A DNA stretch of 64,000 bases from Solibacillus sp. FSL K6-1523 (GCF_038005225.1 NZ_JBBOSU010000001.1:2096001-2160000), one strand, 5' to 3'. Positions 26,043-34,940 are shown, counted from the first letter of the stretch. Notes: generated by a model from the sequence alone, not told the origin. A program made the numbers and translations.

Positions 26043-26961
26043 ATGAGAAGACCTATTCAACTTGAAGATGATTACGTTTTTAATATACCCGATTCTAAGT
26101 TATTTGAAGAAGCAACGTCTAATTTCTTCCACGAATTTTTGAAGTCATATGAACAAACAGTAAAAGAAAAATTTGCAGAATTATATGAAGAGTTTCCGGA
26201 AGTATTTCCTTTTATAGAGAAGGCTCGTTATAGCGTTGTTATCTTCCACGACACTTATATTAAATTCAATATTTATCAAGAAAAAACGATGTTATTATCA
26301 TTTATTCATGCTCAGTATAAAACTTTTGGTGATTATAAAAAAATAAAAGACCTAAATGAAATAGAACGGGATCAGAAAATGCTAAATCTAATAGGAAGAA
26401 CTGACGCACCTTTGGTTAGTTTTACCATTCCTTATGGTTTTTGAAGGACCTACCCTTGATGGAAGCCCAGGAAATGCTTCTGAAGATCCTGGAGATTTAA
26501 CTGAAATGGGCCAAATAAAAGGTCGTGAATTTGCTTACCTTCATAACGATACATTTGTTAAAGAGAAAAAGGATCGTTTTAATGTATTTGGACTAGAAGA
26601 AATTGTCTACAAAATAAACTCCCCTAGCTTCGAATACGAATTAGGAGAATCTATAAAAACATATAAGTCTGGATTATATTTAGCCGCTGCCGCAACTGGT
26701 GGAATTACTTTAGAAAATATTTTGAGAATATTGATTGTAAATAGATTAGGTACTGATCAACTACCTAAAAATACTTATATACTTTAGTCTTTGGATGTCT
26801 TAATAGCTAATTCAATTATTCCTGGAAGACTTGAAAAGGAAATACGAGCACAGAATACGATTAGAAGCGGCAATGCTCATACAAATGAAGATCCAGTACA
26901 AAAAGAAACCGTCGATACGTTATACCGAGTTATCAGGGACATTAGTTTGCTTTTGGATTAA
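26043..26961 (+). pseudogene. Broken hypothetical gene: frameshift plus nonsense mutation
   Basis: Two adjacent frames join into one protein if one T is removed from the TTTTT run at about 26438-26442, giving TIPYGFEGPTLDGSPGNASE. The joined frame then meets an in-frame TAG at 26785 (LPKNTYIL*SLDVLIANS), and the open sequence continues to TAA at 26961 with a plausible helical C-terminus (NTIRSGNAHTNEDPVQKETV). The repaired protein would be about 305 residues. Its C-terminal segment resembles helical domains of abortive-infection-type proteins (ENILRILIVNRLG, RSGNAHTN), which is tentative. It sits between nuclease and helicase. Confidence 0.7.
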
Positions 26962-27111
26962 GGAATATTTTAAATGTTTAAACTGAGCTAATAATACACC
27001 CGCTTCTTGTTCGTTCCATTCGAACCAGCCTATTTCTAAATTAGATATTATCGTATCAATTTCTGAGTGATTTAAACTAACAAGAAGATAATCATTTCCG
27101 GGTATATGCAT
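26920..27111 (-). CDS. Small hypothetical protein with a strong ribosome binding site
   Basis: The 63-residue frame begins 7 nt after AAGGAGGGG, one of the best ribosome binding sites in the region, so it is probably translated. The sequence (LVSLNHSEIDTIISNLEIGW, FEWNEQEAGVLLAQF) looks like a small soluble helical protein of unknown family. Its 3' end overlaps the end of the broken gene on the other strand by about 40 bp. Confidence 0.55.
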   Translation of the reverse strand: MHIPGNDYLLVSLNHSEIDTIISNLEIGWFEWNEQEAGVLLAQFKHLKYSLIQKQTNVPDNSV

Positions 27112-27212
27112 AAGGACGCCCCTCCTTATTAATAACCTTTAAAATAATTATATCTTTAATTATTTAAGAAATGAAGTCTTTGCATGAGGGATAAAATAAA
27201 AATGAAGAACCT

Positions 27213-27238
27213 AGGTGTGCAATAGCATGCCTTCTTTT
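27213..27238 (+). terminator. Hairpin before the helicase gene, duplicate of the one at 25945
   Basis: An AGGTGTGC / GCATGCCT stem with a different 4-nt loop (AATA) is followed by TTCTTTT. It would end transcription coming from the broken gene. Confidence 0.65.
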
Positions 27239-27315
27239 CCATGTATAGATGTAAAATATTTGTACTTTCAAGTTATATTTACTTGTTATTTATTCTAAAA
27301 ATAGGAGTGATCTTT

Positions 27316-29295
27316 ATGTTTAATTCTTCTCACGCACATATTATTGGAAACACTAACTTATATCCGGCTCAAATTGAGGCTTATCAAGCTGTTGTATCTC
27401 ACTATAAAGAATTTAAGGATAACCCAAAATATAGAGAATCACTTGTTGTGATGCCCACTGGTTCGGGTAAATCTGGCGTTATGGCTTTACTTCCATTTGG
27501 GTTATCAAGTAAACGTGTACTAATTATTACTCCTGGTAAAATTGTCCGATCCGCAGTATATAAAAATTTAAATACCGCTGAGAACCCTGAAAAATCATTT
27601 TGGATAAAGCAGAAAGTTATATTTGATTACGCAAAATTGCCCAGATCTTATAAGTATGAAGGGTTTAACCATGAAAAGGAAGGCGTTAAAGAAGCTATCA
27701 TGTTCTTGTTAGAACGAGCTAACTTAGTTATAACGAATGTTCATAAAATCGTTGGAAGTTCAGAGGAAATAAATTTAAAAAATATGCTCCCTCGTGACTT
27801 CTTTGATTTAATTATTGTTGATGAAGCGCATCATGTAGCTGCAGAAATGTGGCAGGAATCACTTAATTATTTCAATACCGCAAAGGTGGTTAAATTAACT
27901 GCAACACCATTTAGAAGTGATAATTTAAGCATAATTAATCATGAGTTAGACCCTATTTACGAATATACACTTGGTCAAGCAATAGATGATGGTTTATTAA
28001 AAGAAGTGATTAAGGAGGAGGCTATTCCAGATCACGTAACCTTTACTCGAAATGATGGAAAAGTACTAACTTTAGCAGATGCTAAACATTTACTGGGCGG
28101 TGATGCTGTTAGTGCCAGTATTGCTATGTCGGAAGAAAGTTCAAAAGATGTTATTAATTTTACCAAAAAAGCATATATTACAAAACAGCAAAATAGTAAT
28201 CAAAATCATCAAATACTAGCTGTTGCATGTAACGATCAACATGCTCAAAATCTTTGTCAATGGTTTAATGAAGCTGGGCTTTCAGCAACTTATGTGAGTA
28301 CTAGATCATTATCACCTAATCAAAATGAAGAAAGACTCGCAGCATTCACAAAGGGTGACTTTAAGGTTATTGTTAGTATTCAATTGCTTGGTGAAGGTTA
28401 TGATAATCCTAATATCTCGATTATATCTATATTTAGGCCATACCGTACTCTTGGTCCCTACGCACAAGCTATTGGACGAGGGTTAAGAAAAATATATGAC
28501 GGGAACGATTTTGATAATATTTGTAATGTAATTTATCACCAGGAACTAAATTTAGAAAAACTTTGGGAATATTATAAAAATCAACGAGACACGGCTACTG
28601 CAATGAAAAAGCAATTACAAAATATATCTGAACAACTTTCATTACCATTCGATGAATTAGGGTTTGTTGAAAAAAGAAGTTTTGGTAGTAAACCTACAGA
28701 TAAAGAGCTTTCCGATAAAGATTATCAAGAACTGACATTGGCAGTTACCCAACATTCTGCTACAAACGTAGGAAATATCGATAGCTTTTCCTCACAAGGT
28801 ATTGCGATATATTTAAGAGAAAAAGATAGAATAGAAAAAGAAGTAGAACAAAATTTCAATGACCAAATTGCACAATATAAAGAGTTAAAAGATAAAGGAA
28901 CTTTATCAGAAAAAGATTATGAAATTTTAGTACAAGCGCAACGTGAAAATATACAGCAAGTTATTGTTAATAACAATGATACTTTCCACGATCAAATTCT
29001 TGCAATTAGTTTAAAAAAGGACTTTACTATATGGGTTAATCAACAGGTGGAAGTCTTTTTTGAAAAAACTACTCTTGAAAAAGACGGGTACGAATTAGAA
29101 AATACGAGTGTAGGTCTAGGGACTCTAGACAGTATAAGCAATCTAAGTTATATTGTAAAAAATATTAGGGTTAGTCTCTTTGACGAATTTAAAAAATCCG
29201 TAGATTTATATAATCTAAAAGACTATGCGGATGCAAAATTGTTTGTAAGCGACAAATTAAATAACTTAATTCAACTCTTTTTAAAGGAGGGATAA
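27316..29295 (+). CDS. DEAD/DEAH-box superfamily 2 helicase
   Basis: The 659-residue protein has SF2 motifs in order: VMPTGSGKSG (Walker A, about residue 49), VITNVHKI, IIVDEAHHVA (motif II), KLTATPFRSD (motif III), a second RecA domain with GEGYDNPNISI and QAIGRGLRK (motif VI, about 395). A C-terminal helical region of about 240 residues is charged and coiled-coil-like. This architecture matches restriction-linked and defence helicases without a nuclease domain. The ATG at 27316 follows AGGAGTG. It pairs with a small downstream gene 5 nt away. Confidence 0.87.
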   Translation: MFNSSHAHIIGNTNLYPAQIEAYQAVVSHYKEFKDNPKYRESLVVMPTGSGKSGVMALLPFGLSSKRVLIITPGKIVRSAVYKNLNTAENPEKSFWIKQKVIFDYAKLPRSYKYEGFNHEKEGVKEAIMFLLERANLVITNVHKIVGSSEEINLKNMLPRDFFDLIIVDEAHHVAAEMWQESLNYFNTAKVVKLTATPFRSDNLSIINHELDPIYEYTLGQAIDDGLLKEVIKEEAIPDHVTFTRNDGKVLTLADAKHLLGGDAVSASIAMSEESSKDVINFTKKAYITKQQNSNQNHQILAVACNDQHAQNLCQWFNEAGLSATYVSTRSLSPNQNEERLAAFTKGDFKVIVSIQLLGEGYDNPNISIISIFRPYRTLGPYAQAIGRGLRKIYDGNDFDNICNVIYHQELNLEKLWEYYKNQRDTATAMKKQLQNISEQLSLPFDELGFVEKRSFGSKPTDKELSDKDYQELTLAVTQHSATNVGNIDSFSSQGIAIYLREKDRIEKEVEQNFNDQIAQYKELKDKGTLSEKDYEILVQAQRENIQQVIVNNNDTFHDQILAISLKKDFTIWVNQQVEVFFEKTTLEKDGYELENTSVGLGTLDSISNLSYIVKNIRVSLFDEFKKSVDLYNLKDYADAKLFVSDKLNNLIQLFLKEG

Positions 29296-29300
29296 TTATC

Positions 29301-29555
29301 ATGCCAACTTTAGCTGTCGAAAAAATCCATACTACTAACCACTATTTAGATGTGATTGCTAAATTAAATAGTCATGGAAGTGAGCTATTATTTTTGACAA
29401 TGGAAGAACAGGATTTTCAAAATATCATTCACTTTCAACATAAATTTCCTCACTCTTCAATGATTTTTGATGAAATTATGACATATGAAAAAAATACTTC
29501 AAACTTATTGAGCTGGAAAACATCAAGTATTTATGGTTCGGTAAATATTGTATAA
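29301..29555 (+). CDS. Small protein co-transcribed with the SF2 helicase
   Basis: This 84-residue protein begins 5 nt after the helicase stop codon, with GGAGGG upstream inside the helicase end, so it is translationally coupled. No family is recognised. It is soluble, with two likely helices and a beta-type tail (SSIYGSVNIV). Tight coupling suggests a helicase partner. A terminator follows directly. Confidence 0.65.
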   Translation: MPTLAVEKIHTTNHYLDVIAKLNSHGSELLFLTMEEQDFQNIIHFQHKFPHSSMIFDEIMTYEKNTSNLLSWKTSSIYGSVNIV

Positions 29556-29562
29556 TTTTTTC

Positions 29563-29590
29563 ACCCCACTAACAAACAGTGGGGTTTTAT
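29563..29590 (+). terminator. Terminator of the SF2 helicase operon
   Basis: ACCCCACT / AGTGGGGT with a 7-nt loop is followed by TTTATT. Confidence 0.85.
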
Positions 29591-29681
29591 TGTACTCTTA
29601 AAAAGAGCGTACGTTCTATTTGATAACTGTAAGCCCCACGCAGCTAAATATTATAGACGATTTCAAATGTAATGGGTATCA

Positions 29682-30056
29682 AGGGTCTTCTTATGGGAAA
29701 AAAACAGTGAAGCGATTTTATACAACGATATGACTGTAATATTTATTGATAGTCGCATTAGCAATCAATTACAATGGCAGGATTTTTGCCATGAACTATG
29801 TCAACCTTTGCTGCATACTGGGGATCAATTTAACATACCTCCTCTATTCCGTGAATATCAGGAGTTTAAAGTCAATAATTTTATGTGCCACCTTTGCATG
29901 CCTACATTTATGCAGGATTAATTGGAAATTATGGATTGTACTTCTCAAACGATTCATTGCGTGCGACAACTGTTCAACGTCGAGTATGAATTTGCTCGAG
30001 TTCATTTAGAGAAATATATATACAAGAAATGCTCTGTTCCATATTCAAACATTTAA
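29682..30056 (+). pseudogene. Decayed ImmA/IrrE-type metallopeptidase
   Basis: The + strand frame reads ILYNDMTVIFIDSRISNQLQ, then WQDFCHELCQPLLHTGDQFN, then PPLFREYQEFKVNNFMCHLC. This closely follows phage/ICE ImmA peptidases, where the zinc site is HELCHxxxH; here the second metal histidine is Gln, so HExxH is lost. A stop (TAA, 29919-29921) interrupts after FMQD, and the usual tail (VEYEFARVHLEKY) continues in frame to 30056. No good start or ribosome site remains. Confidence 0.7.
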
Positions 30057-30193
30057 ATTTCTTTTGATGATATATAGATAGTAATTTGAAAGGAGCGATG
30101 CAATTGGTTGTCTCCAATAAGTCACCTGCCCGTGCGTTTAAGGAGCAATCAAAATGGCTATAGAACCATATTTTAAAACAAAACTTCAACCAT

Positions 30194-30367
30194 TTAATTC
30201 CCAACAATATTTTTACTCAATATGCATTTAACCTTGTCTCTTGGGACAGCAAGCAATACAGCTCCCCTTTCATCATAAAGAAAGTAAGATCCATCTTTTA
30301 TTTCAACCGAATTCACTGATTTCACCTTATATGGTTTGAAATCTTGTAAATGCACAATATAATCCAT
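30194..30367 (-). CDS. Small hypothetical protein (57 residues)
   Basis: An ATG at 30367 with GGAGGTG 9 nt upstream opens a 57-codon frame. The protein is soluble and beta-rich (VNSVEIKDGSYFLYDERGAV). The family is not recognised. The neighbouring + strand sequence is a phage-type relic, so it may be accessory. Confidence 0.5.
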   Translation of the reverse strand: MDYIVHLQDFKPYKVKSVNSVEIKDGSYFLYDERGAVLLAVPRDKVKCILSKNIVGN

Positions 30368-30668
30368 AATTAGGTACACCTCCAATGATATATATCATAT
30401 TTTATGACATGAACCGCCCTTCCCATTCAGGAAATTTAAACTTGCTGTTAATGTAATAAACCTTGTCATCTTTACCATGTGTAGTACGGCAATACGGATG
30501 GGAAGGATTGGCGGACCTGGCTCAATATTTTTGTATCATTAGCAATTTCAATTGTATATGGAATTGGTGTGCAGTTCATTAAAATTGAGCTTAAAGGCAA
30601 TCATGTCTAATCACCCATTTCATGTTAGCCTTAAAGCATAATTATATTTGAATAAATTGGAGGGATAA
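30368..30668. other. Gap with a possible membrane-protein remnant
   Basis: A + strand frame at 30485-30610 encodes a short hydrophobic helix and basic tail (NIFVSLAISIVYGIGVQFIK) but has no start codon or ribosome site, so it looks like a 3' gene remnant. Nothing else is visible. Confidence 0.4.
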
Positions 30669-30920
30669 ATGTCTGATAATTTACGTTTCTATACGCAAAT
30701 TGTTTCAATAATTTTATTTATCATCTTTGTTTTCATGAATTTTTTAGGGTATTGGACAGCAGACAGATTCGTTCAAGTACTATTTTTCTTAGGTATGATT
30801 TTCGCTATTTTCAGTGTTGGTATTGAAACGGAGAAAAGAATAAAAATAGAAATAGAAGTTGATTGGAATAATTTAATCGGCTTTTTTGCTGCACAAAATA
30901 ATTCAATTACAACGAACTAA
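30669..30920 (+). CDS. Small two-helix membrane protein
   Basis: The 83-residue protein has two hydrophobic helices (about residues 8-28 and 33-53) followed by a charged segment (TEKRIKIEIEVDW). GGAGGG lies upstream of the ATG. No family is recognised. It lies alone between a gene-poor region and the spore-protein gene. Confidence 0.6.
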   Translation: MSDNLRFYTQIVSIILFIIFVFMNFLGYWTADRFVQVLFFLGMIFAIFSVGIETEKRIKIEIEVDWNNLIGFFAAQNNSITTN

Positions 30921-31099
30921 ACCGCCTAAAAGAATGTATACTTCTTTCCTTTTACCTCAGGACAATCATTCACAAAAGTTCCTCATCCGTTTTAGAATTT
31001 CGATAAGTATTGGTGGATAAGTAATCAATTCATTAAATTTTAAAAAAATGAGGATAATAAAAATACTTCTGAACAGACTAAATTCGGGAGGTGAAATCC

Positions 31100-31465
31100 A
31101 TGCAAAATAATAATAACGAACGATACGTTAACGAAATTAAACAAAAAATCCAACAAGCAGAAGCAAACAAAAATTTTGCTTCCGGTCGATTTGCAACCCA
31201 AAATGCAATGAACCCAATGAACGAAGAATTCGGAAGTGAGACAGACTTTAACGAAGTAAAACAACAGGTTCAACAAGCAGAAGCGCACAAAAATCAAGCT
31301 TCTGGTCAATTTGCAACCCAAAATGCAATGAACTCAATGAACGAAGAATTCGGAAGTGAGACGGACGTAAACGAAATAAAACAACAGGTTCAACAAGCAG
31401 AAGCGAATAAAAATCGAGCTTCCGGTCAATTTGCAAATAATAATAATGAAAACAATATGAATTAA
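31100..31465 (+). CDS. Gamma-type small acid-soluble spore protein
   Basis: The 121-residue protein is built from three imperfect repeats of the SspE type (FASGRFATQNAMNPMNEEFG, QASGQFATQNAMNSMNEEFG, RASGQFANNN), each preceded by a QQAEAxKN helix. Gamma SASPs are made in the forespore as an amino-acid store and are cleaved by the germination protease in FGSE-type sites between repeats. SspE usually has two repeats, so three is long. The ATG at 31100 follows GGAGGTG; no sigma-G box could be fixed confidently. Confidence 0.93.
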   Translation: MQNNNNERYVNEIKQKIQQAEANKNFASGRFATQNAMNPMNEEFGSETDFNEVKQQVQQAEAHKNQASGQFATQNAMNSMNEEFGSETDVNEIKQQVQQAEANKNRASGQFANNNNENNMN

Positions 31466-31478
31466 GTTGATTCATCCT

Positions 31479-31510
31479 AAACCGGCAGCTCTTTTTCTGC
31501 CGGTTTTTCT
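31479..31510 (+). terminator. Terminator of the SASP gene
   Basis: AAACCGGCAG / CTGCCGGTTT with a 7-nt loop is followed by five T residues and then CTTTC. Confidence 0.85.
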
Positions 31511-31566
31511 TTCTTCTAATAACTACTTTCTCATTTTTTTAATGATATGTATTTTATCGGAATTAA

Positions 31567-32508
31567 TTATCCCCATAAAAACTTCATTACAAATCCAGCT
31601 GTCATTCCTAATATGATGCTTAACATCGTACCAATCAAATAGTATTCAGAAAAACTTTTATCATCAAATTGTTTGAACCTTGTTAATGCTTTCATTGCAA
31701 TTAAAAATCCAATGCTGGACAAATGATTGGATACGCAAAGGATCAAAATTAAGTTTCTTTCTAAAATACCAATCCATAAACCAGCCTTTGGAGGCGAATC
31801 ACTAATAAATGAAATCTTTTTATTCAATTTCACATCATCTTCCGCTTTGGTTACATATTTATTTAATTGCGTTTCGATGTTTGATTCACTAAACCCTTCA
31901 TATCTCAAATTAGTATTACTAGAAGTGAAGCTCCCCTCAATGGAAGTTTCGATTATTTTATTCGCCGGTCTAAATTCTGCTAACATTTTACCTATAAGAT
32001 GTCCAAAAAAATATGTATTTATTAACAAAATAATAAACGTGCTAATTACCTTAGTTTCAAAATTTAATACAATCGTCTCACGGTTTGTTGCAAATTCTAC
32101 TAATTTGTTTGGCAAACTACTATAATCGTCAAATAGTAGAATTGCGAATACGACAATACTGAAAATATGGATGAATTGATCTAAAATATACAATAAAGTA
32201 AGTCTCATTGACATTTGGTGTGGTGTTAAATTGCTACTTTTTACTATTCGATCATTTAACTTTTCTTTCATTAAATCTATTAGTAAATGGAGTAAGCAAA
32301 TAAGAAATAGATAAAAAATAATGGTGCCATTAAATTCAATCAAATCAAAATAAATACCTATCATTAATAACACGAAATACGTTATAAAATGGATTCCGAC
32401 ATGTTGAAATACACCAAGAGCCCCACTTTGCTTTTTCTTTACTAAACGATCAGATTGTAATGGATAATCAGCTATTAAATGTCCCAATAAAAATAGTAAT
32501 ATTAACAT
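31567..32508 (-). CDS. DUF3307 family membrane protein
   Basis: The 313-residue protein opens with the DUF3307 pattern LLGHLIADYPLQSDRLVKKK and continues through several hydrophobic helices (four or five in the first 150 residues), a hydrophilic middle (about 180-240) and further helices at the end. It starts 1 nt after the stop of the SatD-like gene, with AGGAGT at that stop, so the two are translationally coupled. SatD-DUF3307 pairs recur in many bacteria, but the function is unknown. Confidence 0.8.
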   Translation of the reverse strand: MLILLFLLGHLIADYPLQSDRLVKKKQSGALGVFQHVGIHFITYFVLLMIGIYFDLIEFNGTIIFYLFLICLLHLLIDLMKEKLNDRIVKSSNLTPHQMSMRLTLLYILDQFIHIFSIVVFAILLFDDYSSLPNKLVEFATNRETIVLNFETKVISTFIILLINTYFFGHLIGKMLAEFRPANKIIETSIEGSFTSSNTNLRYEGFSESNIETQLNKYVTKAEDDVKLNKKISFISDSPPKAGLWIGILERNLILILCVSNHLSSIGFLIAMKALTRFKQFDDKSFSEYYLIGTMLSIILGMTAGFVMKFLWG

Positions 32509-32509
32509 T

Positions 32510-33262
32510 TTAGTACTCCTGACCAAATTGAAATAGTGTAATATTCCTTCTTAATTCTTCTTCAAACATTTTTTGAACTGTATTTATTTGATTATTTCCC
32601 ATTATTGATAGTGGCTCTTTTAAAGTAAGTATGTGATAAAGTGATTCTGCAGATTCTATTATTAAATCTATTTTTCCAGCCGTATAGTGACCTGAAATGG
32701 TAGAAGTAGATTTGCCAATCCGCGCGGCAATTGTTTTTTGTGAGCGCAGAAGGCTAAATAAAGCTAAAATTTCCCTTTGCTTCGCGGTTTGCTCTAAGAT
32801 TGCTGCACCTTGAAATTGCAATAAAATATTCATTAATTCAATTTCACTATTTTCATTGTCATTTAAAGGGTTAATTTCAATTAACTTTTTACGATTTTTA
32901 TTTTCTTTCATTTTATCATTTGCCAACCTTGCATTTTTAACTAAAATATTGTTCCAAGTTTCAATATTGATTTGATCGATTTCTTCTTCAATCAATCCGC
33001 AAGAAACACCGAAATAAGGCATATGATCTTGATATTCCCAATTGTAAATCATATAGTTGGCAATCATTAGTGCACTTGGATACCCTTCGACGAGACAGAT
33101 AATTTCATCGCCCATTCGATGCTTAACGGCTATTTTCCTTGTACCATTCGTATTCGCTATAACATTTTGCCATTTTGAAAGATATTCACTTAATTCTAGT
33201 CCATTTTTAAATTTACTTGAATCTGTCACATCTAATATAAATACAGAGACCGCGTTTCGCAC
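32510..33262 (-). CDS. SatD family protein with a C-terminal helix-turn-helix
   Basis: The 250-residue protein has an N-terminal alpha/beta domain like SatD (VFILDVTDSSKFKNGLEL, HRMGDEIICLVEGYPSAL) and a C-terminal HTH around SQKTIAARIGKSTSTISGHY, so it may bind DNA. The start is a GTG at 33262 with a seven-G ribosome site 4 nt upstream; an ATG at 33289 lies before that site. It forms a tight operon with the DUF3307 membrane protein. The function of the pair is unknown. Confidence 0.75.
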   Translation of the reverse strand: MRNAVSVFILDVTDSSKFKNGLELSEYLSKWQNVIANTNGTRKIAVKHRMGDEIICLVEGYPSALMIANYMIYNWEYQDHMPYFGVSCGLIEEEIDQINIETWNNILVKNARLANDKMKENKNRKKLIEINPLNDNENSEIELMNILLQFQGAAILEQTAKQREILALFSLLRSQKTIAARIGKSTSTISGHYTAGKIDLIIESAESLYHILTLKEPLSIMGNNQINTVQKMFEEELRRNITLFQFGQEY

Positions 33263-33313
33263 GAATCCCCCCCCTTTTCTATTGTACATATAGTAAATTA
33301 TAACTTATAAATT

Positions 33314-33397
33314 CGGCTAATCAAGCGTACTTTTAGGAATTCGTCTTAAAAGCCGTATTTGCTAGAATCCGTATTAAGAGCCGTAATTGCATTAACT
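33314..33397. repeat. 28-bp tandem array (three units)
   Basis: Units at 33314-33341, 33342-33369 and 33370-33397 align on CG(G/T)(C/A)TAA...CGTA.TT. Units 2 and 3 match at most positions (CGTCTTAAAAGCCGTATTTG, CGTATTAAGAGCCGTAATTG); unit 1 is more diverged. Confidence 0.65.
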
Positions 33398-33796
33398 AAT
33401 GTCCATCTAACATCATTAGCCCTTTCCCTAAATATATACAGACCCCCTCCCCTTTAATATGGAAAAGAAAAACTACATGCTAAGCATTAGTATTAATTGA
33501 AATTACATAATTTTTTTTTTCTTCATGTACTTATTTCGACAATAGGAGGAATTTACCTTTAATAAATTATCGTTTTCGAATACACTTAATTTCTCATCTT
33601 TTGTATATTTTTATTGTGTGCTGTCATCATTATCTCCGTCAATTATAGTTGTTATATTTTAATATAAAAGTAAAGGTTTATCGATAAAATTCAGCGCTGT
33701 GAGACGCATCGAGATAATGATTTACAGGTAGTTGTCCATGTCGATTACGCTCACAGCTCATTTGGAAAATCATTCGCCAAACCTCAAAATCCCACT
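33398..33796. other. Intergenic stretch without recognisable gene
   Basis: A strong-looking TAGGAGGAATTTACC near 33545 is not followed by a start codon in an open frame. No other signal was found in these 399 bases. Confidence 0.5.
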
Positions 33797-34387
33797 TTAC
33801 TCTATAAATTCAGATACCTCTTGCTGGTTAAAAATATCATTTCTTAACCTTTGCAACTTCTCATTTCCCTGAATCATTTTTTGTTCTACTTGATCTTCCC
33901 CATCCAAATTAAATTTCCCTTCATGTGCCGATGCAATTCCGTATTGTCCCCATTCCTCAGTCCAACCAAGAAACAGCAAATATGTATTACCTTGTTCCAT
34001 TTTTGTATAGTCGCCATAAAAGACTTCATATTTACCAGGTAATATCCCTTTTTCCATCGTGTAATAGGGTTCCCTAACATCGATTATCATTTGGTCATGT
34101 TCATTGTTTCCTTTTATGACATTCGAAATTTTTATTTTACTTACATGATGACCGTCTGGAAAACCGCCTCCATAAGGTGTCAATACATTTAGAGGCTCGT
34201 TAACTAACTTTGCAATTACGACTAAATCGCTGCCATTAAGGCGTTCTTCATAATTTTCATATGAAGTCATCATGCCCCCATCGAGATTTTTTGTTTCTAC
34301 TATATATTGATCAGCAACAAAATAAATACTGATGGCAAGTACTAGCATTAGAAAAATGCATAAAGTCACTCTTTTTTTCAACTTCAA
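33797..34387 (-). CDS. Exported hypothetical protein
   Basis: The 196-residue protein has an N-terminal hydrophobic signal/anchor (about residues 7-24) and an extracellular domain with a pattern seen in proteins handled as TIMP-like OB folds (LNGSDLVVIAKLVNEP ... SKIKISNVIKGN ... YLLFLGW). The family assignment is weak. No lipobox is present. It is monocistronic and divergent from the PadR gene. Confidence 0.65.
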   Translation of the reverse strand: MKLKKRVTLCIFLMLVLAISIYFVADQYIVETKNLDGGMMTSYENYEERLNGSDLVVIAKLVNEPLNVLTPYGGGFPDGHHVSKIKISNVIKGNNEHDQMIIDVREPYYTMEKGILPGKYEVFYGDYTKMEQGNTYLLFLGWTEEWGQYGIASAHEGKFNLDGEDQVEQKMIQGNEKLQRLRNDIFNQQEVSEFIE

Positions 34388-34544
34388 TTCCCCCGTTTAC
34401 TTAGAAAATATAATTTATCACTTGATGCAACCCATTCGCATTTTTAAAATTTGGTTTTATCCAAAGAAATTAATGAAAACGATCACAAATATATTATCAC
34501 TATAAATGCATATTTACCTATGCAAAATTTACCTTGAAAAATCA

Positions 34545-34594
34545 CTATACAGTTGAAATGTATAGTTGACCTATATATAATACAACTATATAGT
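34545..34594 (+). promoter_or_regulatory. PadR-gene promoter with overlapping inverted repeats
   Basis: TTGAAA (34553-34558) and TATAAT (34576-34581) are 17 bp apart. An inverted repeat CTATACA-N7-TGTATAG (34545-34565) covers the -35 box, and ACTATATAGT (34585-34594) lies just after the -10. These are candidate autoregulatory PadR sites. Confidence 0.65.
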
Positions 34595-34630
34595 CTGACT
34601 GAATAGTTAAATAATAAGGAAGGTAGTTAA

Positions 34631-34939
34631 ATGAAAAGACATAAGTTACTTCCCTTAACGGAAACAATGCATTATATATTGTTGGCTTTAAGAGAGCCAC
34701 TACATGGTTATGCAATTATGCAAAAAATTGAAGTGATGAGTGAGGGGCAAGTTCGGATAGCTGCGGGTACATTATATGGCGCAATTGAAAATCTATTGAA
34801 ATACGATTGGATTGTACTTGTCCCTTCAGAAGATCCAAGAAGAAAAGTATATCGTATTACAAACGATGGGCTCGCTATTTTACAAACTGAAAAAGAACGT
34901 TTAAATCATATTCTCTCACTTTATGAAGGAGTCGAGTAA
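34631..34939 (+). CDS. PadR family transcriptional regulator
   Basis: The 102-residue protein is the short PadR type: a winged helix with LREPLHGYAIMQKIE and AAGTLYGAIENLLKYDWI, and DPRRKVYRITNDGLAIL as the wing. It should bind as a dimer and repress its own operon. Its stop codon is 1 nt from the start of a DUF2812 gene, the usual partner. Inverted repeats in its promoter are plausible operators. Confidence 0.92.
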   Translation: MKRHKLLPLTETMHYILLALREPLHGYAIMQKIEVMSEGQVRIAAGTLYGAIENLLKYDWIVLVPSEDPRRKVYRITNDGLAILQTEKERLNHILSLYEGVE

Positions 34940-34940
34940 A

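Noticed and set aside
29974-30207. Minus-strand frame over the ImmA relic
   Set aside because: It is an antisense shadow of the relic's frame, without a ribosome site.
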